Made by a program: the position numbers and the translations under genes. This document shows positions 1 through 9,340 of a DNA stretch of 64,000 bases, piece after piece (positions within the stretch are counted from its first letter, which is position 1; each line of letters begins with the position of its first letter). The notes under the pieces were generated by a model that worked only from the letters and a program-made list of their open reading frames with translations, made no database searches and had not been told where the DNA came from. The stretch covers positions 8,209 through 72,208 of the forward strand of contig LDAQ01000108.1 of NCBI GenBank assembly GCA_001028025.1, given 5' to 3'. The stretch is from Faecalicatena fissicatena (lineage in GTDB: Bacteria > Bacillota > Clostridia > Lachnospirales > Lachnospiraceae).

Positions 1-27
1 CAAAAGACGAAAGGCAGAGTAAATATA

Positions 28-780
28 ATGGTTTTTGCAGTGAATATCTGGCCCGTTTTAGATTCTGAAGAAAAAAGAATACAGATTTACCATATGCTCG
101 TGGACTGTGGAACAGTCAGTCAAAAAGTAGAGACCAAAATGACCAGATTAGGGCTGCGAAATTATCTGCTGCAGATTTATGGCGAGCAAAAATGGACGGG
201 AAATCTGAGAAATCATTTTAAACATCTTGATAAATATGTGGATATGAGATATAAAGAAGATAGCAGTCTTCTTACATATATATGTGAATGCAGCTCCCGG
301 GAAAAGTTACTGTCGGTAATGGACCAAATCAGGCTGAGCTGTGATTTGAATGAGGAGGCTTTTTATGTATCTGATAACCCTCAGCAGACAGATACCATGC
401 TTGACCTGCTCGAAAATGAAAATAATATCATGCTGATGAATTATTATGAGCCTGATTTGTACAGAATGTTTACTAAAAACCTGGATAAAATGAAAAAGCT
501 AGGAGAAGTATGCGGGATATCCCCTCGTGATTATTTAATCGTATCAGATGCAGTACTTGCCCTGTTTAACCTGGAACCGTTCGCGCGGATCAGCTGGATT
601 CCGATCGGGAAAGAGAGCGAAAGGCTGAATCGGCTGAATAGGAGGGAATATGAAGGCATATTAGCAGAATGGCAGGGGGAGATAAACAAACCTGAGAATC
701 AGGTCAGCTATCTCGGATTTCGATTCATCTCCCTGGATATGCTGAGAAAAATGAACAAAGGAAAAATAGGACACTTTTAA
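28..780 (+). CDS. Hypothetical protein, possibly cut at the window edge
   Basis: I do not recognise this family. The frame is open back to base 1 and no good ribosome site precedes the ATG at 28, so the true start may lie outside the window. From the ATG it encodes 250 residues, a soluble mixed-charge protein with no signal peptide or membrane segment and several Tyr/Asn-rich stretches in the middle. The stop lies 17 bases before a REP-like palindrome, and a GH43 glycosidase follows on the same strand. The neighbour does not suggest a function. Length, codon use like its neighbours and a clean stop support a real gene. Confidence 0.55.
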   Translation: MVFAVNIWPVLDSEEKRIQIYHMLVDCGTVSQKVETKMTRLGLRNYLLQIYGEQKWTGNLRNHFKHLDKYVDMRYKEDSSLLTYICECSSREKLLSVMDQIRLSCDLNEEAFYVSDNPQQTDTMLDLLENENNIMLMNYYEPDLYRMFTKNLDKMKKLGEVCGISPRDYLIVSDAVLALFNLEPFARISWIPIGKESERLNRLNRREYEGILAEWQGEINKPENQVSYLGFRFISLDMLRKMNKGKIGHF

Positions 781-796
781 GTTTCTTTTTTCCTTC

Positions 797-814
797 AAAG
801 GGGTCAGACCCCTT
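797..814. repeat. REP-like palindrome GGGGTC-A-GACCCC (copy 1)
   Basis: A palindromic core flanked by AAA and TT lies between the stop at 780 and the glycosidase ribosome site. Six more copies occur at 2198, 2242, 60393, 60413, 63324 and 63345. It is a single unit, not a pair. Confidence 0.8.
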
Positions 815-829
815 AGAGGAGCCGCTGCC

Positions 830-2185
830 ATGAGACAATTTAAGAATGGAAGAAATCCTGTCCTGCCGCCGGATGTCCATATTCCGGACGGGGAAGGACA
901 TGTTATGCCGGATGGAAAACTGTATATTTATGGAAGCTTTGATGACACAGAGGATGAATATTGCAGTGATAAGTATTATGTTGTATCGACTGCTGACATG
1001 GAGAACTGGGTTATTCATGAGGAAGCGCTAACCGGAGGAATGATTCCATGGATAAATGATCCGGATGCACCTAAATATCCGGGAATCGACCTGACCCATC
1101 CGACACCGTTCATGAAAAGGATTCTGGAGGAGACTTCCTGCAGAAATGACGGGGTGGAGAAGGAGGAGAAGCCGGCTGAAGAAGAGCCGGTATTTTTATA
1201 TGCTCCGGACTGTATTTATAAAGATGGAACATATTATCTTTACTTTTGTGCATCTGATGACAGCGAAGGTGTGGCAGTATCTGACCGCCCGGAGGGTCCG
1301 TTTGGGGACCCGGTACAGCTTCCATGCGGAGGGATTGACCCCGCTGTTTTTATAGATGATGACGGACAGGCCTATTACTACTGGGGACAATTGTTCTCCC
1401 ATGGTGTCAGACTGAATAAGGATATGATGTCATTTGACCAGGAAAATATTGTGGATCATCTGGTGACGGAAGAAAGACATTTTTTCCATGAAGGGTCATC
1501 TATGAGAAAGATAAAGGATACGTATTATTATGTCTATGCAGATATGGAGAGGGGAAAGCCAACTTCTCTTGGCTACGCGACAGGCAGGTCCCCACTGGGC
1601 CCGTTTGAATACCAGGGAATTATCATAGATAATGATGGCTGTGATCCGGAAAGCTGGAATAACCATGGTTCTATAGAATGTATGAATGGACAGTGGTATG
1701 TATTTTATCACCGCAGCTCCCGGGGCTGCCGGCAGTACAGACGACTATGTATTGAGCCCATTACCATCAATCCGGATGGAACAATTGATGAAGTCGAGAT
1801 GACTTCTCAGGGGGCGGGAAAACCATTCGGATCCGGAGAGACAATTATGGGATATCAGGCCTGCGGTCTCAAGGGGACTGTATATATCGGTGCAGAAGAG
1901 AATCCGGGTGCAGGGTATTGTGAAAAACTGACACATATATCCGATGGAGACGAAGCCGTCTTCCGGTATGTGAAGAGTGAAGAGGAATACAACAGTATAT
2001 GGATTCTTTCCGAAGGAAGCGGACTGATAGAAGTATTGCTGGGCGGAAAAACAGCCGGTCTTGTAACAGTTACGGATGGAGTACAGCAAAACAGCGAAAT
2101 CAAAATGGCAGCCGGAGAGTATGAACTGACACTGCGGTTCAGAAATACAAAAGGACTGCAGATAAAAGAGATCGTTATAAATTAG
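830..2185 (+). CDS. Glycoside hydrolase family 43 (arabinofuranosidase/beta-xylosidase type)
   Basis: Likely cytoplasmic five-bladed beta-propeller glycosidase removing arabinose or xylose residues from short oligosaccharides. There is no signal peptide. GH43 hallmarks are visible: an N-terminal NPVLPPDVHIPDG segment with the presumed base Asp, APDCIYKDGTYYLYF, GGIDPAVFIDDDG with the pKa-modulating Asp, and HEGSSMRK with the presumed acid Glu. A charged Glu/Lys-rich insertion lies near residues 100-120. The C-terminal 120 residues look like a beta-sandwich, possibly carbohydrate-binding. The start is set by AGAGGAG at 814-820. It stands alone, with REP-like repeats on both sides and no transporter beside it. 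Substrate is not decidable from sequence. Confidence 0.88.
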   Translation: MRQFKNGRNPVLPPDVHIPDGEGHVMPDGKLYIYGSFDDTEDEYCSDKYYVVSTADMENWVIHEEALTGGMIPWINDPDAPKYPGIDLTHPTPFMKRILEETSCRNDGVEKEEKPAEEEPVFLYAPDCIYKDGTYYLYFCASDDSEGVAVSDRPEGPFGDPVQLPCGGIDPAVFIDDDGQAYYYWGQLFSHGVRLNKDMMSFDQENIVDHLVTEERHFFHEGSSMRKIKDTYYYVYADMERGKPTSLGYATGRSPLGPFEYQGIIIDNDGCDPESWNNHGSIECMNGQWYVFYHRSSRGCRQYRRLCIEPITINPDGTIDEVEMTSQGAGKPFGSGETIMGYQACGLKGTVYIGAEENPGAGYCEKLTHISDGDEAVFRYVKSEEEYNSIWILSEGSGLIEVLLGGKTAGLVTVTDGVQQNSEIKMAAGEYELTLRFRNTKGLQIKEIVIN

Positions 2186-2196
2186 ACAAGCAGGGT

Positions 2197-2260
2197 CAAA
2201 GGGGTCAGACCCTTTTGCAGAGGGGGCTGTCCCCCCTGCAGAAGGGGTCTGACCCCTTTG
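2197..2260. repeat. REPIN-like inverted pair of palindromes
   Basis: Two GGGGTC-palindromes (cores in 2198-2216 and 2242-2259) stand in inverted order around a GC-rich spacer that is itself palindromic (CAGAGGGGG / CCCCCCTG). The whole 64 bp folds as one long hairpin, the architecture called REPIN. It lies just after the GH43 stop and may also stop transcription, though no T-run follows. Confidence 0.75.
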
Positions 2261-2271
2261 AGTTTAAGCTA

Positions 2272-2301
2272 TCGACAATGCCGATCGCTTTGTGCTATGA
2301 T
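2272..2301 (+). promoter_or_regulatory. Predicted promoter of the diguanylate cyclase gene
   Basis: TCGACA at 2272-2277, an 18-base spacer and TATGAT at 2296-2301 lie 28 bases before the chosen start. Prediction by eye. Confidence 0.45.
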
Positions 2302-2329
2302 AGTCATATGAATGAATGGAGGAAAGAAT

Positions 2330-3319
2330 ATGAATGATACATTATGCAGAGAAGCCTGCCATTTGATAAAGGAACTGATGGAGTGTTATGTATCCAGAGG
2401 GGCTGTTAAAATTGAATCGATGTTCCAGTATCTTTCACCGGGGATTCTGGTGATTGGAACCGGTAAGCATGAATTTTACACCGATCTTGAATCTCTTAAG
2501 GAAGGTCTGGAAAAAGATCAGGAAGAGGCAAAGGATATTGATTTTATTATAAAAAATGAGTGGTTTGAGGCAAAACAGATTACAGAAAATTCCTGTGTTG
2601 TCTATGGAGAGTTTGAAGCGAGTGAGTCTGACATAGAGGGAAAACAGGTCATCATTCATATGGACACCAGAATTACGGCAGAAGTTCACAGACAGCCGGA
2701 TGGGAGTCTGCTGGTTGACAGCCTGCATCACTCGGTTCCATATATATATCAGCATGAGGGCGAGTATTATCCGAAGACTTTTGCTGATATTGCAGAAGAA
2801 GCACTGCGCCGCAGTGAGGTCCTGGAGAAAAGTATTCAGCTGGATTCCATGACGGGGCTATATAACCGTAAATATACAGAGAAGCATATCAACAGAATGC
2901 TGACTGAGGATAGGACCGGCGGTCTGATGTTTATGATCGACCTGGATGAATTCAAACGGGTTAACGACGAGATGGGCCATCTTGTAGGGGACGAGCTGCT
3001 GAAGAAGGTGGCAGGAGTCCTGGCAAAGAGCGCTGCGCAGGCCTCCGAGATAGCAGGCCGGATGGGCGGAGATGAATTTATGGTGTTCCTGCCCGGCGTG
3101 AGAAGTGACGAGGAGGGAGACCGTCAGGCGGATTACCTTATAAAAGCGATCGGGCAGGTGTTTTCGGAAATAGGAATGCAGCAGAGCTGTTCGATCGGGA
3201 TTGCAAGGGCAGGTGCAGAAGGAGAAAGCTTTGAAAGCTTATACCATAAAGCAGATGCTGCGTTATACGAATCAAAAGCCTTGGGAAAAAGAAATTTCCA
3301 TTGGCATTTGAAAGAATAA
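2330..3319 (+). CDS. Diguanylate cyclase with N-terminal NTF2/SnoaL-like domain
   Basis: Makes cyclic di-GMP from two GTP. Residues 1-140 resemble the SnoaL/NTF2-like fold, probably a ligand sensor. A short helical linker leads to a GGDEF domain (about 160-329) with LDSMTGLYNR at its start, MIDLDEFKRVND and an intact GGDEF at 246-250. The usual RxxD inhibitory site upstream of GGDEF is absent (QASE in its place), so product inhibition through that site is unlikely. ATG 2330 is preferred over the in-frame ATG 2312 because GGAGG lies between them at 2318-2323. No membrane segments. The HD gene downstream may be cotranscribed. Confidence 0.9.
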   Translation: MNDTLCREACHLIKELMECYVSRGAVKIESMFQYLSPGILVIGTGKHEFYTDLESLKEGLEKDQEEAKDIDFIIKNEWFEAKQITENSCVVYGEFEASESDIEGKQVIIHMDTRITAEVHRQPDGSLLVDSLHHSVPYIYQHEGEYYPKTFADIAEEALRRSEVLEKSIQLDSMTGLYNRKYTEKHINRMLTEDRTGGLMFMIDLDEFKRVNDEMGHLVGDELLKKVAGVLAKSAAQASEIAGRMGGDEFMVFLPGVRSDEEGDRQADYLIKAIGQVFSEIGMQQSCSIGIARAGAEGESFESLYHKADAALYESKALGKRNFHWHLKE

Positions 3320-3354
3320 AATGAAATTTAAGGAGAAGAAAGGCGGAAAGGGTT

Positions 3355-3945
3355 ATGGAAAGTAAAATTAGCAGAGAAGAAGCATTTGAGTTGCTAAAGA
3401 AATATAATAAGGAGCCGTTTCATATTCAGCATGCACTGACTGTGGAAGGTGTTATGCGTTGGTATGCCGGGGAACTAGGGTTTACAGACGAAGCGGACTA
3501 TTGGGCAGTAACCGGGCTGCTCCATGATATTGATTTTGAACTTTACCCGGAGGAACACTGTCAGAAAGCGCCGGAGCTTTTAAAAGAAGGCGGTGTGGGA
3601 GATGATATGATTCATTCTATCTGTTCTCATGGCTTTGGAATCTGCAGCGATGTAGAGCCGGTACATGAGATGGAAAAAGTAATGTTTGCAGCGGATGAGC
3701 TGACAGGATTGATCGGAGCAGCAGCACTGATGCGCCCTTCCAAAAGCGTAATGGACATGGAAGTATCCAGCATCAAAAAGAAGTTCAAAGACAAACGGTT
3801 TGCGGCCGGATGTTCCAGAGATGTAATACGTCAGGGAGCAGAGCGTCTGGGCTGGGAATTGAATGATTTGTTTGAGAAAACGATCCTTGCAATGCGTTCC
3901 TGCGAGGAAAGTATAAGCAAAGAAATGGAGAATTACAGCGCATAG
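3355..3945 (+). CDS. HD-domain phosphohydrolase
   Basis: A small metal-dependent phosphohydrolase. H26, H57-D58 (in GLLHDID) and H68 fit the HD-family metal ligands, with further histidines near residues 85-90. It is 196 residues and lacks the extended HD-GYP signature, so it is probably not a cyclic di-GMP phosphodiesterase despite following a cyclase by 35 bases; nucleotide or phospho-metabolite substrates are more likely. Start ATG 3355 follows a GGAAAGGG site. Related clostridial proteins are annotated only as HD-domain proteins. Confidence 0.8.
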   Translation: MESKISREEAFELLKKYNKEPFHIQHALTVEGVMRWYAGELGFTDEADYWAVTGLLHDIDFELYPEEHCQKAPELLKEGGVGDDMIHSICSHGFGICSDVEPVHEMEKVMFAADELTGLIGAAALMRPSKSVMDMEVSSIKKKFKDKRFAAGCSRDVIRQGAERLGWELNDLFEKTILAMRSCEESISKEMENYSA

Positions 3946-4046
3946 CAAGCGTATTTTGGGCATTGCAACCAGAGGTTGACAAATTGCAAAGCCCTGTGTT
4001 CTTGTCATTTACTCCTGTGTGGTAAACTGATACTGAGGTGATGATG

Positions 4047-4721
4047 ATGAAATTATTATTTGCTGAGGATGAGATCAGCATGTCAGAGGCGGTTGTTGAT
4101 ATTTTGACTTACCATAAATATATTGTAGACGCTGTGTATGACGGAGAGGCGGCTCTTGAATATGCCCGTTCGGCCCAGTATGACGGGATTATCCTGGATA
4201 TTATGATGCCCAAAATGAGCGGGCTTGAGGTGCTGGGCTGTCTGCGCAGGGAGGGATACCGAACGCCCATCCTGCTGCTGACTGCGAAGGCGGAGGTGGA
4301 GGACCGCATTCAGGGGCTGGATCTTGGTGCGGATGATTATCTCCCTAAACCGTTTGCCATGGGGGAACTTCTGGCGCGGATCCGTGCTATGCTGCGCCGC
4401 AGGGAAGAGTTCACTCCCGATATTATTACATGTGGTAATATCTATCTGAACCAGAAAAGTTACGAACTGAGTGGGAACGGGCAGACATTTGTACTGGCGA
4501 AACTGGAATATCGTCTGATGGAAACTCTATTGCTGAACCAGGGGATGTACCTTTCCTCAGAGGAGCTGCTCGTAAAAGTCTGGGGATATGAAACAGAAGC
4601 CGAATTGGGCACAGTCTGGGTTTATATTTCTTATCTGAGGAAACGGCTGGCAGCCCTGGGCGCTAACGTGGAAATAAAGGCCAAACGGAACATTGGATAT
4701 ACTCTTGAGGTAAAAGAATGA
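4047..4721 (+). CDS. OmpR/PhoB-family response regulator
   Basis: DNA-binding response regulator of a two-component pair. The receiver domain has acidic residues AEDE near the N-terminus, phospho-acceptor D51 in ILDIMMPKMSG, and the LLTAK and LPKPF switch motifs. A winged helix (about 125-222) follows with YISYLRKRL as the recognition region. Three ATG codons and a GTG run together at 4038-4049; the last ATG is best spaced from the GAGG at 4035-4038. It overlaps the histidine kinase by 4 bases, so the two are translationally coupled. The target is not evident. Confidence 0.9.
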   Translation: MKLLFAEDEISMSEAVVDILTYHKYIVDAVYDGEAALEYARSAQYDGIILDIMMPKMSGLEVLGCLRREGYRTPILLLTAKAEVEDRIQGLDLGADDYLPKPFAMGELLARIRAMLRRREEFTPDIITCGNIYLNQKSYELSGNGQTFVLAKLEYRLMETLLLNQGMYLSSEELLVKVWGYETEAELGTVWVYISYLRKRLAALGANVEIKAKRNIGYTLEVKE

Positions 4722-5986
4722 CAAGAACACTTCAGAAAAAGTTTATTACAACCGCGATGCTGGCAATTACTGTTTTGATCCTGGTACTGCTTGGAGCAAT
4801 TAATGGCATATACTGCTGGATATCCGGCCAACAGATGGAACGGATGCTGGGAATGCTGGCTGATAATGGCGGTGCTCCGTCCATGCAGAGGGAAATGACA
4901 GAGAAGGAGATGCCTCAGAGAGGCAGGCCGGGATTCCTGGATCAGCCGATCGATGAAGATACCGCCATGTCGGCCCGGTATTTTATGGTACGTTATAATT
5001 CGGACGGGGAAGTTGTGCAGACGGATATTAGTAAAATTGCCTCTGTAACAGAAGAAGAGGCCGGTAAAATGGCGGATAAAGCGCGGGAAAACGGGGATAC
5101 GGAAGGCAGAACAGAACAATTTCGTTATAAAATAACAGAATCCCGGGACGGAAAAGGCAGTGTCGTCATTTTTCTGGATACATCCTCACAGATGCATTCC
5201 ATTCTCATGGTCTTGGGGATTTCAATATTCATCGGCATGCTGTGCTGGAGCCTTATGTTGGTTCTCGTCATTCTTCTCTCTAAAAAAGCGATTCTTCCCA
5301 TCGCGGAAAACATAGAAAAACAAAAACAGTTTGTAACAGATGCCGGCCATGAGATCAAGACACCTCTGGCCATAATTATGGCAAATACAGATGCCATGGA
5401 GCTGCACAATGGAGAAAATAAATGGAGCCGCAACATCCGGGAACAGACAATACGTCTGAACGGACTTATGCAGAATCTGCTGGCGCTGGCGAAAATGGAT
5501 GAAGGCGGAGTAAAGCTTCCTTCGTCAGATATCTTACTGAGCAGTCTGCTGGAAGAGATCCTGCCGTCTTTCTATGAGCCGGCATCCCTCAAAGAAATTA
5601 TAATACAAGAAAATATCCAGCCAGATATCATAGTGCACGGGAACCGAGATAATATGATAAGGCTTATCACGATCCTGATGGATAATGCGGTAAAATACAC
5701 ATCTCGGAAAGGAAACATAAAAGTTTATTTGGAAAGAAAAGAAAATACTGTTGCATTAAATATAAAAAACACGTGTGATACTCTCCCGGAAGTCGAGCCG
5801 GAAAAACTTTTCGACCGCTTTTACAGAGGCGACAGCGCCAGGACACAAAAGAGCGGGGGATACGGCATTGGACTGTCCGTAGCCCGCGCAATAACAGAAT
5901 CACAAAAAGGAAGCATTACGGCATCCTATGAAGAAAAACAGATTATATTCACAGTAAGGCTGAAAGTGCAGAATGCATGGTCATAA
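4718..5986 (+). CDS. Sensor histidine kinase (two transmembrane segments)
   Basis: Membrane kinase partner of the upstream regulator. TM1 lies at about 12-34, an extracellular sensor of about 120 residues rich in Met, Glu and Arg follows, then TM2 at about 157-182. The phospho-acceptor is H211 in DAGHEIKTPL, with an N-box MDNAVKYTS and a G-box GGYGIGLSVARA. There is no HAMP domain; TM2 leads nearly straight into HisKA. The stop overlaps the convergent UroD-like gene by 6 bases, so no terminator separates them. The ligand is unknown. Confidence 0.9.
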   Translation: MTRTLQKKFITTAMLAITVLILVLLGAINGIYCWISGQQMERMLGMLADNGGAPSMQREMTEKEMPQRGRPGFLDQPIDEDTAMSARYFMVRYNSDGEVVQTDISKIASVTEEEAGKMADKARENGDTEGRTEQFRYKITESRDGKGSVVIFLDTSSQMHSILMVLGISIFIGMLCWSLMLVLVILLSKKAILPIAENIEKQKQFVTDAGHEIKTPLAIIMANTDAMELHNGENKWSRNIREQTIRLNGLMQNLLALAKMDEGGVKLPSSDILLSSLLEEILPSFYEPASLKEIIIQENIQPDIIVHGNRDNMIRLITILMDNAVKYTSRKGNIKVYLERKENTVALNIKNTCDTLPEVEPEKLFDRFYRGDSARTQKSGGYGIGLSVARAITESQKGSITASYEEKQIIFTVRLKVQNAWS

Positions 5987-7225
5987 GGACTGTACCAGGT
6001 TCATCGCACAATCGGCCCACTGTGTTAACCTCTCTGGCTTCCATTTAACTGTTGATATATCTTTCAGCAGAAATTCCACTTTTACCTGATTAGAAGATGC
6101 AGCCTGATATGTTTCAAGCAAATCAGCGCGCACAAGCTCCAGATCCAGTGAAGGGGATGCAAGGAATGCAGGTGATGGCTTGTTTGACATGATGATATCT
6201 TTTCGGATGCGTTCCGCAAAGACTGCTTTATTGCTCCACGGGCTGCAGGATATTTTTCTGACAGACGGAATCTGCTGTATAATATCTAACCGGTCATCAA
6301 GCCGTTCACAGCAGCCGTAATAAAACATGCCAAACTGGCTGGCGATCTGTGACACATAAGGGACTTCGAACTCCCTGGTTGTATCAGGTGAGGCAGAGGT
6401 AAAAAGCTGGGCCATGGAGCATCCCCATGAATGATGAGAGTCATTTACCTTTCCAGCCCCAAAGCCGGGAAGCAGTTCATCGGTATATATTCCTGAACAG
6501 TGGCAGAGATTGGCTGAAGCATCGAACAGCTTAAGTTGATTCGCCTGCCGGATGCCGGCAAGTGCAGAGTGAGTCATCTTTTCCATAATGGAGTGAATAA
6601 ATTCCGGCCGGTCAATTAAATCAAAATATACACTCTCCACATTCATGAGTTCAGCCAGGACATCCCAAATCTGTAAACGTATTTCGACACCGCCTGCCTG
6701 ACGGACGGGAATAATACCGTCAAAAATAAAGTCTGCAGCCTCTTTCCACTCTCTTGACTGTTCTTTATCCAGCGTAATCTGCATATCTTTTATTTTTTCC
6801 AGATCGTCTTCACTATTCAATTGGTTATGATAGCTGTGAGAGATGACAGTATTGTCAATATCGGTACAGGCATTATCCTCATGGGAAGTCGGGCCATAAC
6901 CCGTATTATGAGCACAATAAGGAATGGTAAGAATGGGTTCAACCACCATATCCACAGGGAAATGTTTCCACTGATAGATTGTTCTCCGCAGAGATGTCTC
7001 AATATCCCGCAGAAAGCCGTTCTCTGTTACACAGGTCAGAGAGCCGTCATAGTTTAACTCATTCCAGGGTAATTGGCTGATCGTAACCATGGGCCTTGTA
7101 TTATCATGGCGGTTGAAAGACTTCCAAAGTTCCATTTTTTCTTTTTGGATGGGAAGTGCTGCTATTTCCGCATATTCTTTTGCCAGTTGCCTCAGGATGT
7201 CGATGTCATGCTGTTTTAGATTCAT
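5981..7225 (-). CDS. UroD/MtaA-like methyltransferase family protein
   Basis: Belongs to the uroporphyrinogen-decarboxylase-like superfamily used by corrinoid methyltransferases (MtaA, CmuA, MtbA). It is 414 residues. The C-terminal half carries Cys/His clusters typical of zinc-dependent members: LCHCSGIY, YYGCCERLDD and KISCSPW. It is unlikely to be true HemE because no heme genes are near and the HemE N-terminal substrate motif is missing. The start is fixed by AGGAGG upstream. It is divergent from an AraC regulator, which probably controls it. No corrinoid protein gene is adjacent, so the methyl donor and acceptor are unknown. Confidence 0.75.
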   Translation of the reverse strand: MNLKQHDIDILRQLAKEYAEIAALPIQKEKMELWKSFNRHDNTRPMVTISQLPWNELNYDGSLTCVTENGFLRDIETSLRRTIYQWKHFPVDMVVEPILTIPYCAHNTGYGPTSHEDNACTDIDNTVISHSYHNQLNSEDDLEKIKDMQITLDKEQSREWKEAADFIFDGIIPVRQAGGVEIRLQIWDVLAELMNVESVYFDLIDRPEFIHSIMEKMTHSALAGIRQANQLKLFDASANLCHCSGIYTDELLPGFGAGKVNDSHHSWGCSMAQLFTSASPDTTREFEVPYVSQIASQFGMFYYGCCERLDDRLDIIQQIPSVRKISCSPWSNKAVFAERIRKDIIMSNKPSPAFLASPSLDLELVRADLLETYQAASSNQVKVEFLLKDISTVKWKPERLTQWADCAMNLVQSL

Positions 7226-7381
7226 TTTTTTACCTCCTGTAAAATAGATGAAGTTTATTTAGGTGTTTCCTGCCTATAAAATAGCATGAAATGCAGCTGC
7301 GTGAAATCTGAAATAGTAACAAAAAACACTCAAAAAACAACTTTTTGTATTTTGTATATGGTAAAATAAAGAGAAACTAAG

Positions 7382-7419
7382 GTATACATGCCCGCCTGCC
7401 GGGGGAGGAATATGTATAC
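7382..7419. promoter_or_regulatory. Inverted repeat GTATACAT-N22-ATGTATAC
   Basis: Eight-base perfect arms at 7382-7389 and 7412-7419 lie 22 bases before the AraC start, in the gap between divergent genes. It could be an operator or a leader hairpin. The rest of 7226-7440 is AT-rich divergent promoter space. Confidence 0.45.
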
Positions 7420-7440
7420 TCATTAAGACGGAGGGAGAAT

Positions 7441-8181
7441 ATGTTATTAACTTGCGGATACCAGGAAGTGCCGAAGTCATGGTATGTTATGGAACAGAAA
7501 GCGTCCATATATACAAGAATTTATTATGTTAAGAAGGGAGATGTGGTATATGAATCTAATGCTGAAAAAAAGAAGTTAGCACCAGATACATTATATTGCT
7601 TTCCAAATAAAATTCCTTATCAAATGAATCAAAACCAGCAAGATCGTTTGAAATGCCTGTATTTGCATGTTGATATAGCTCCTTATGTGATATCACAATT
7701 ACGTGAGGTCCATCCAGCAGAACATCCGATTATTCTTAATCTGCTTGAGGCTTTTACCGAGAGCTGCCGACAGTGTGAGGGGGAGTCTATGTCCATGCTG
7801 CAGGAGAGTTTAACAAAATCCATCATAGAGTATTTAAAGCTGCTAGGAGTTTTTGAAACGGTGGAGGAAAAAATATCACAAAGCGTATTGTATATGATGG
7901 AAAATGTGGATAAGAAGATATCAGTTCAGGAGCTGAGTGAAGTCAGCGGATACCACCCACAGTATTACATACGGTTGTTCCGTTCCTGTATGGGAATGAC
8001 ACCCCATCAGTTTTTAATACAGTACCGTATGAAAAAAGCACTTTCTTTATTAAGTCAGGGCTTTCCGGTATATGAAGCTGCAGAGGCTGCAGGATATAAT
8101 GAAAGTAAGAACTTCACCAGAGAATTCAAGAAAACATATGGGATACTGCCCAGACAGGTGAAGTCATATATATTCTACTGA
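7441..8181 (+). CDS. AraC-family transcriptional regulator
   Basis: 246 residues with an N-terminal cupin-like ligand-binding part (about 10-100) and a C-terminal pair of helix-turn-helix motifs (about 145-246). The first helix region is ISVQELSEVSGYHPQYYIRLF and the second ends in the family signature GYNESKNFTREFKKTYGILPRQ. The start follows GGAGGGAG by six bases. Divergent position relative to the UroD-like gene suggests that gene is its target. The cupin region points to a small metabolite or sugar ligand, but which one is not visible. Confidence 0.88.
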   Translation: MLLTCGYQEVPKSWYVMEQKASIYTRIYYVKKGDVVYESNAEKKKLAPDTLYCFPNKIPYQMNQNQQDRLKCLYLHVDIAPYVISQLREVHPAEHPIILNLLEAFTESCRQCEGESMSMLQESLTKSIIEYLKLLGVFETVEEKISQSVLYMMENVDKKISVQELSEVSGYHPQYYIRLFRSCMGMTPHQFLIQYRMKKALSLLSQGFPVYEAAEAAGYNESKNFTREFKKTYGILPRQVKSYIFY

Positions 8182-8290
8182 GTTATCTGCATAAAAGAGA
8201 TAAAAGTAAGAAAATGGGATATGATATAAAGTAAAACTCCAGTATACGATCTGGCAGTCCATTGACAGGAAAGTGAAAAGGGGAAGCTCT

Positions 8291-9340
8291 ATGAAACCGG
8301 GAAAAAGAAAAGAAACAGGGGCAGTCCTGATTGAAGCGGTAAGAATTGCAGTGGGAAGCGGCGCAGCCATGTATGCGGCTTCCCTTTTGCGTCTGGAATT
8401 CGCTGCATCGGCGGGGATGGTAACACTGCTTACGATACTGACTACAAAATGGGAAACGCTCAGGCTGTCGGCAGCACGTATTCTGACATTTATTCTGGCC
8501 GCTGTTCTGGCATGGGCCGTGTTCAGCCACATCAAAAGCGACGGCGCCGCATTTGGGATCTTCGTATTTTTTCTGGTTCTGATAAGCGAGTGGATCGGCT
8601 GGAGGGTAACAGCATCTGTAAATGCGGTTATAGGGACTCACTTTTTGGCTACACGCAACTTTTCAGTTACATTTATTGCAAATGAATTTCTGATTGTATT
8701 TTTAGGTATTGCCATAGCCGTCATTGTAAACCTGTTTCAGAATAATGGGGTGCAGAAGAGCAGAATCATAGAAAATATGCGCTTTACGGAGCAGGATTTT
8801 TCTAATATTCTGGAAGAACTGGCAGCTTTTCTGTCCAGTGAGGACAGGAAGGAAATTGTTTGGGAAAAGCTGGATTACCTGGAGGCAAAGCTGGAGGTAT
8901 TTATAGAACAGGCCTACGTATATCAGAATAATACGTTCAGGTCTCATACCAGTTATTACAGTTCTTACTTCGAAATGCGGGCCAAACAGTGCGGCGCGCT
9001 TCAGCATCTTCATCTGGAAATGGAAAAGCTGAAGACGCTTCCAAAACAGGCTGTAATAGTGGCAGATTATATCTATTATTTGAAAAATTACGTTACGGAG
9101 ATGAACCGCCCTGAAAAGCAGCTGGCGCGTCTGCACGCGCTGGCTGAGGATATGAAATCCCAGGAACTTCCCCACAGCCGTGAGGAGTTCGAGAACCGGG
9201 CGGTCCTCTATCATATACTGATGGATCTGGAAGAGTTTCTGCAGTATAAACAGCATTTTGTGGAGCGGATTGATGATACTCAGTTTGCAGTTTACTGGAA
9301 AAAAGAGGTGGAGGATTTCAGCCGCTCCAGAAGCAGCTGA
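8291..9340 (+). CDS. Aromatic acid exporter family (ArAE/FUSC-like) membrane protein
   Basis: 349 residues from ATG 8291, chosen over the in-frame GTG 8273 because GGGGAAG at 8280-8286 lies between them. The N-terminal 145 residues form about four to five membrane helices (GAAMYAASLLRLEFAA, ILTFILAAVLAWAVF, FGIFVFFLVLISEW, EFLIVFLGIAIAVIVNLF). The remaining 200 residues are a long charged helical cytoplasmic domain. This matches the half-size ArAE_1 proteins of Firmicutes. A role in efflux of aromatic or other organic acids is family-based inference. Its last 49 bases overlap the convergent DtxR-like gene. Confidence 0.75.
   Translation: MKPGKRKETGAVLIEAVRIAVGSGAAMYAASLLRLEFAASAGMVTLLTILTTKWETLRLSAARILTFILAAVLAWAVFSHIKSDGAAFGIFVFFLVLISEWIGWRVTASVNAVIGTHFLATRNFSVTFIANEFLIVFLGIAIAVIVNLFQNNGVQKSRIIENMRFTEQDFSNILEELAAFLSSEDRKEIVWEKLDYLEAKLEVFIEQAYVYQNNTFRSHTSYYSSYFEMRAKQCGALQHLHLEMEKLKTLPKQAVIVADYIYYLKNYVTEMNRPEKQLARLHALAEDMKSQELPHSREEFENRAVLYHILMDLEEFLQYKQHFVERIDDTQFAVYWKKEVEDFSRSRSS

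Noticed and set aside
3355..3945. HD protein as a cyclic di-GMP phosphodiesterase because it follows a cyclase
   Set aside because: It lacks the GYP motif and the extended metal ligands of HD-GYP enzymes.
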